This document shows positions 42,335 through 44,260 of a stretch of DNA of 44,260 nt, in pieces. The position numbers and the translations under genes are program-made. Source of the stretch: Dorea sp. 5-2 (lineage in GTDB: Bacteria; Bacillota; Clostridia; Lachnospirales; Lachnospiraceae); NCBI RefSeq assembly GCF_000403455.2, contig NZ_KE159715.1:96170-140429 (forward strand), written 5' to 3'. The notes beneath the pieces are model-generated. The model was given only the letters and a program-made list of their open reading frames with translations. It ran no database searches and had not been told where the DNA came from. Numbering within the stretch: position 1 is the first letter of the stretch; every line of letters starts with the position of its first letter.

Positions 42335-43551
42335 GAAAAAAGAGTATCTTGGTTATCAGCCAGTATTTCTATCCGGAACAATTTCGTATCAATGACTTAT
42401 GTAAAGAATGGGTAAGGAGAGGATTTGAAGTAACGGTGGTTACTGGAATACCGAATTACCCACAGGGAAAGTTTTATAAAGGATATGGATTGTTTAAAAA
42501 GAGAAAAGAAATATATGCAGGAGTACATGTTATAAGGCTTCCGCTGATACCCAGGGGAAATGGCAGCCTCATGCTGATATGCAATTATTTTTCGTTTGTC
42601 ATATCTGGATTATTGTGGAGTATGTTTACCAGAGTTAAGGCAGATCAGGTCTTTATCTTTGAAGTGTCACCGATGACGCAGGCATTGCCCGGAATATGGT
42701 ATGCGCGAAGAAAGAAGATTCCATGTTCGATATATGTGCAGGATCTTTGGCCGGAGAATGTTGAAGTAGTTACTGGGATTCGAAATAAGCAGATCATAGG
42801 CATGATAGATAGAATGGCGGATTATATCTACCGGAATTGTAAATATATTTTTGCAACATCACCAAGTTTTGTCAGTAGATTAGAAGAGAGAAAAAGTGTA
42901 TATCGAAAGAATACAAGCAAAGTGGTGTATTGGCCCCAATATGCAGAGGACTTTTATAAACCTGTAGTGAAGAAGAAATTGACAGATATGCCGCAGGAAG
43001 AATGTTTTAAAGTGATTTTTACCGGAAATATCGGATATGCGCAGGGGTTGGATATTCTTCCGAAAGCAGCGGCTATATTAAGGGAACGGGAGATTTCCTG
43101 TAAGTTTTATATTGTCGGGAACGGAAGATATCAGGGAGAGTTTGAAAAGGATATCGATAAGAATGATGTGGGGAATATGTTTTGTATGTTGGGAAGAAAG
43201 AAGCCGGAAGATATCCCTGCATATTTGGCAAATTGTGACGCGGCATTTTTGTCATTTGCAAATCATTCACTATTTCGAATGACGATTCCGGCAAAGCTTC
43301 AATCTTATCTGGCATGTGGTATTCCAGTAATAGCGGCAGCGGCAGGAGAAACGGAAAGAATCATTAATGAGGCAGGAGCAGGAATTTTAAGCCGGATTGG
43401 AGATGCGGAAGATTTGGCTGGGAAAATAGAATTTCTGATTGCATGTAGTAAGGAAGAACGCAGCAGGATGCGGGGAAATGCCTTGGATTATTATAGGAAG
43501 GAATTCGACCGGACCAGATTGTTGGATGTGATGGATGAATATTTAGGATAA
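42331..43551 (+). CDS. Family 4 glycosyltransferase, WbuB-like
   Basis: The 406-residue protein has the GT-B fold pattern of GT4 enzymes close to WbuB (L-fucosamine transferase). The N-terminal domain starts ILVISQYFYPEQFRINDLCK and includes VVTGIPNYPQGKFYKGYG and CSIYVQDLWPENVEVV. The C-terminal domain has KVIFTGNIGYAQGLDILPKA, LGRKKPEDIPAYLANCDAAF and the sugar-nucleotide-binding MTIPAKLQSYLACGIPVIAA. It would add a sugar, possibly an N-acetyl-6-deoxyhexosamine, to the lipid-linked unit on the cytoplasmic side. It is overlapped by the epimerase gene through ATGA and followed after 82 bases by the amidotransferase gene. Confidence 0.9.
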   Translation: MRKKSILVISQYFYPEQFRINDLCKEWVRRGFEVTVVTGIPNYPQGKFYKGYGLFKKRKEIYAGVHVIRLPLIPRGNGSLMLICNYFSFVISGLLWSMFTRVKADQVFIFEVSPMTQALPGIWYARRKKIPCSIYVQDLWPENVEVVTGIRNKQIIGMIDRMADYIYRNCKYIFATSPSFVSRLEERKSVYRKNTSKVVYWPQYAEDFYKPVVKKKLTDMPQEECFKVIFTGNIGYAQGLDILPKAAAILREREISCKFYIVGNGRYQGEFEKDIDKNDVGNMFCMLGRKKPEDIPAYLANCDAAFLSFANHSLFRMTIPAKLQSYLACGIPVIAAAAGETERIINEAGAGILSRIGDAEDLAGKIEFLIACSKEERSRMRGNALDYYRKEFDRTRLLDVMDEYLG

Positions 43552-43633
43552 AGGAGTAGGCACAATTCTTTTTAGGATATTTTGCAGTGATGTTTGAGAA
43601 TAAGATAGTATTTGTGAAGACTTTGGAGGAAAA

Positions 43634-44260
43634 ATGGGTAAAAGAGATTATCAAGTATGTACGAATTGTGTAATGGATACAACTGATTCAGTTATTCAGT
43701 TTGATAAAAATGGTATGTGTGATCATTGCCATAATTATTATGAGAATATATTACCGAATTGGCATCCGGATAAAGAAGGAAAACGAAGATTAAATGAGAT
43801 AGTGGGACAGATTAAAAAGGCTGGTAGAGGGAAGAAATACGATTGTATCATTGGGTTAAGCGGCGGTGTGGATAGTTCATATCTGGCATATTTTGCTGTA
43901 AAAAAGTTGGGATTAAGACCACTTTTATTTGCCTGTGATACAGGGTGGAACCTAAATGTTGCGGTCCAGAATGTTGAAAAGATCACAAAAGGATTGGGTA
44001 TGCCTCTTCACACAGAGATTGTTAACTGGAATGAAATGAGGGATCTTCAACTTGCCTTTTTTAAAGCACAGGTGCCTTATCAGGATATACCTCAGGATCA
44101 TATAATCTTTGCCGCACTTTATAATTATGCTGCAAAAAATGGTATTAAATATGTTTTGACTGGTGGAAATAATTCAACGGAATGTGTGCGGGAACCTATT
44201 GAATGGGTTTACCAGAATGACATACGGATGTTGAAGGATATCCATAAAAAGTATGGGACG
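43634..44260 (+). CDS. N-acetyl sugar amidotransferase (WbpG/LfnA-like), cut by the window end
   Basis: From ATG 43634 (GGAGGAAAA ahead) 209 codons are open to the window edge. The N-terminus has a zinc-type cysteine set, VCTNCVMDTTD and MCDHCHNYY. It is followed by the PP-loop ATP-pyrophosphatase motif IIGLSGGVDSSYLAYFAVKK and the family's QDIPQDHIIFAALYNYAAK and VLTGGNNSTECVREPIEWVY. Such enzymes turn an acetamido group of a nucleotide sugar into an acetamidino group, using ammonia from HisH/HisF-like partners normally encoded next to them; those genes would lie beyond the window. Full members have about 370-390 residues, so roughly half is present. Confidence 0.9.
   Translation, partial: MGKRDYQVCTNCVMDTTDSVIQFDKNGMCDHCHNYYENILPNWHPDKEGKRRLNEIVGQIKKAGRGKKYDCIIGLSGGVDSSYLAYFAVKKLGLRPLLFACDTGWNLNVAVQNVEKITKGLGMPLHTEIVNWNEMRDLQLAFFKAQVPYQDIPQDHIIFAALYNYAAKNGIKYVLTGGNNSTECVREPIEWVYQNDIRMLKDIHKKYGT

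Noticed and set aside
1..44260. tRNA or rRNA genes
   Set aside because: No cloverleaf, CCA end or rRNA-like sequence was noticed on either strand, including next to the recombinase genes.

Overview
The window reads as a chromosome segment of a low-to-moderate GC, Gram-positive gut-type Clostridium relative, most likely a Lachnospiraceae. The basis is strong AGGAGG ribosome sites, sigma-A-like promoters, an AgrC/AgrA-like two-component pair, VanZ, a LoaP-type NusG paralogue ahead of a polysaccharide cluster, and Clostridia-like protein sequences. This is inferred from gene character, not from a marker gene.

Positions 1-4250 are a worn genomic-island edge: a transposase remnant, a CPBP (CAAX-type) protease, a nonsense-broken small membrane protein, two membrane-tailed XRE regulators, and pieces of two different tyrosine recombinases.

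Positions 4254-22573 are a type 1 BREX phage-defence operon: small HTH regulator, brxA, brxB, brxC, [IS110-family element], AbiJ/HEPN-like gene, pglX, a truncated DUF1016 (YhcG-like) gene, a short unknown ORF, an AlbA_2/Schlafen-type ATP-binding gene, pglZ and brxL. The locus looks damaged. brxL has lost several internal blocks, one with a frameshift, and DUF1016 lacks its nuclease half. The pglX target-recognition region looks swapped in. Between the DUF1016 and AlbA genes, on the opposite strand, lies a compact unit that looks like a small RNA gene: a consensus promoter (TTGACA, 17 bp, TATAAT), two identical 28-nt hairpin repeats 57 nt apart, and a terminator.

Positions 22598-35850 hold a nonsense-broken EamA transporter with a 167-bp MITE just upstream of its start, an AgrCA-like kinase/regulator pair, VanZ, a HAD phosphatase, a complete oligopeptide ABC transporter operon (binding lipoprotein, two permeases, two ATPases), a class B penicillin-binding protein with a MecA_N-like domain, and a third membrane-tailed XRE regulator.

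Positions 36001-44260 are the most interesting part. A tyrosine recombinase gene is enclosed by two copies, in inverted orientation, of a recombinase-core-like site (arm TAATGAAGT, centre ACGGC, arm ACTTCAT). Inside the segment next to the left site is a near-consensus promoter (TTGACA, 17 bp, TAAGAT) pointing out to the left, where it runs into an intrinsic terminator. At the right end another intrinsic terminator blocks recombinase read-through. Inversion would swing the promoter to face a five-repeat helicase-associated-domain helicase, loaP and a surface-polysaccharide operon (initiating sugar-phosphate transferase, epimerase, WbuB-like glycosyltransferase, sugar amidotransferase running off the window). 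I read this as a self-inverting phase-variation switch, here captured in the OFF orientation. It is inferred from sequence and not demonstrated.
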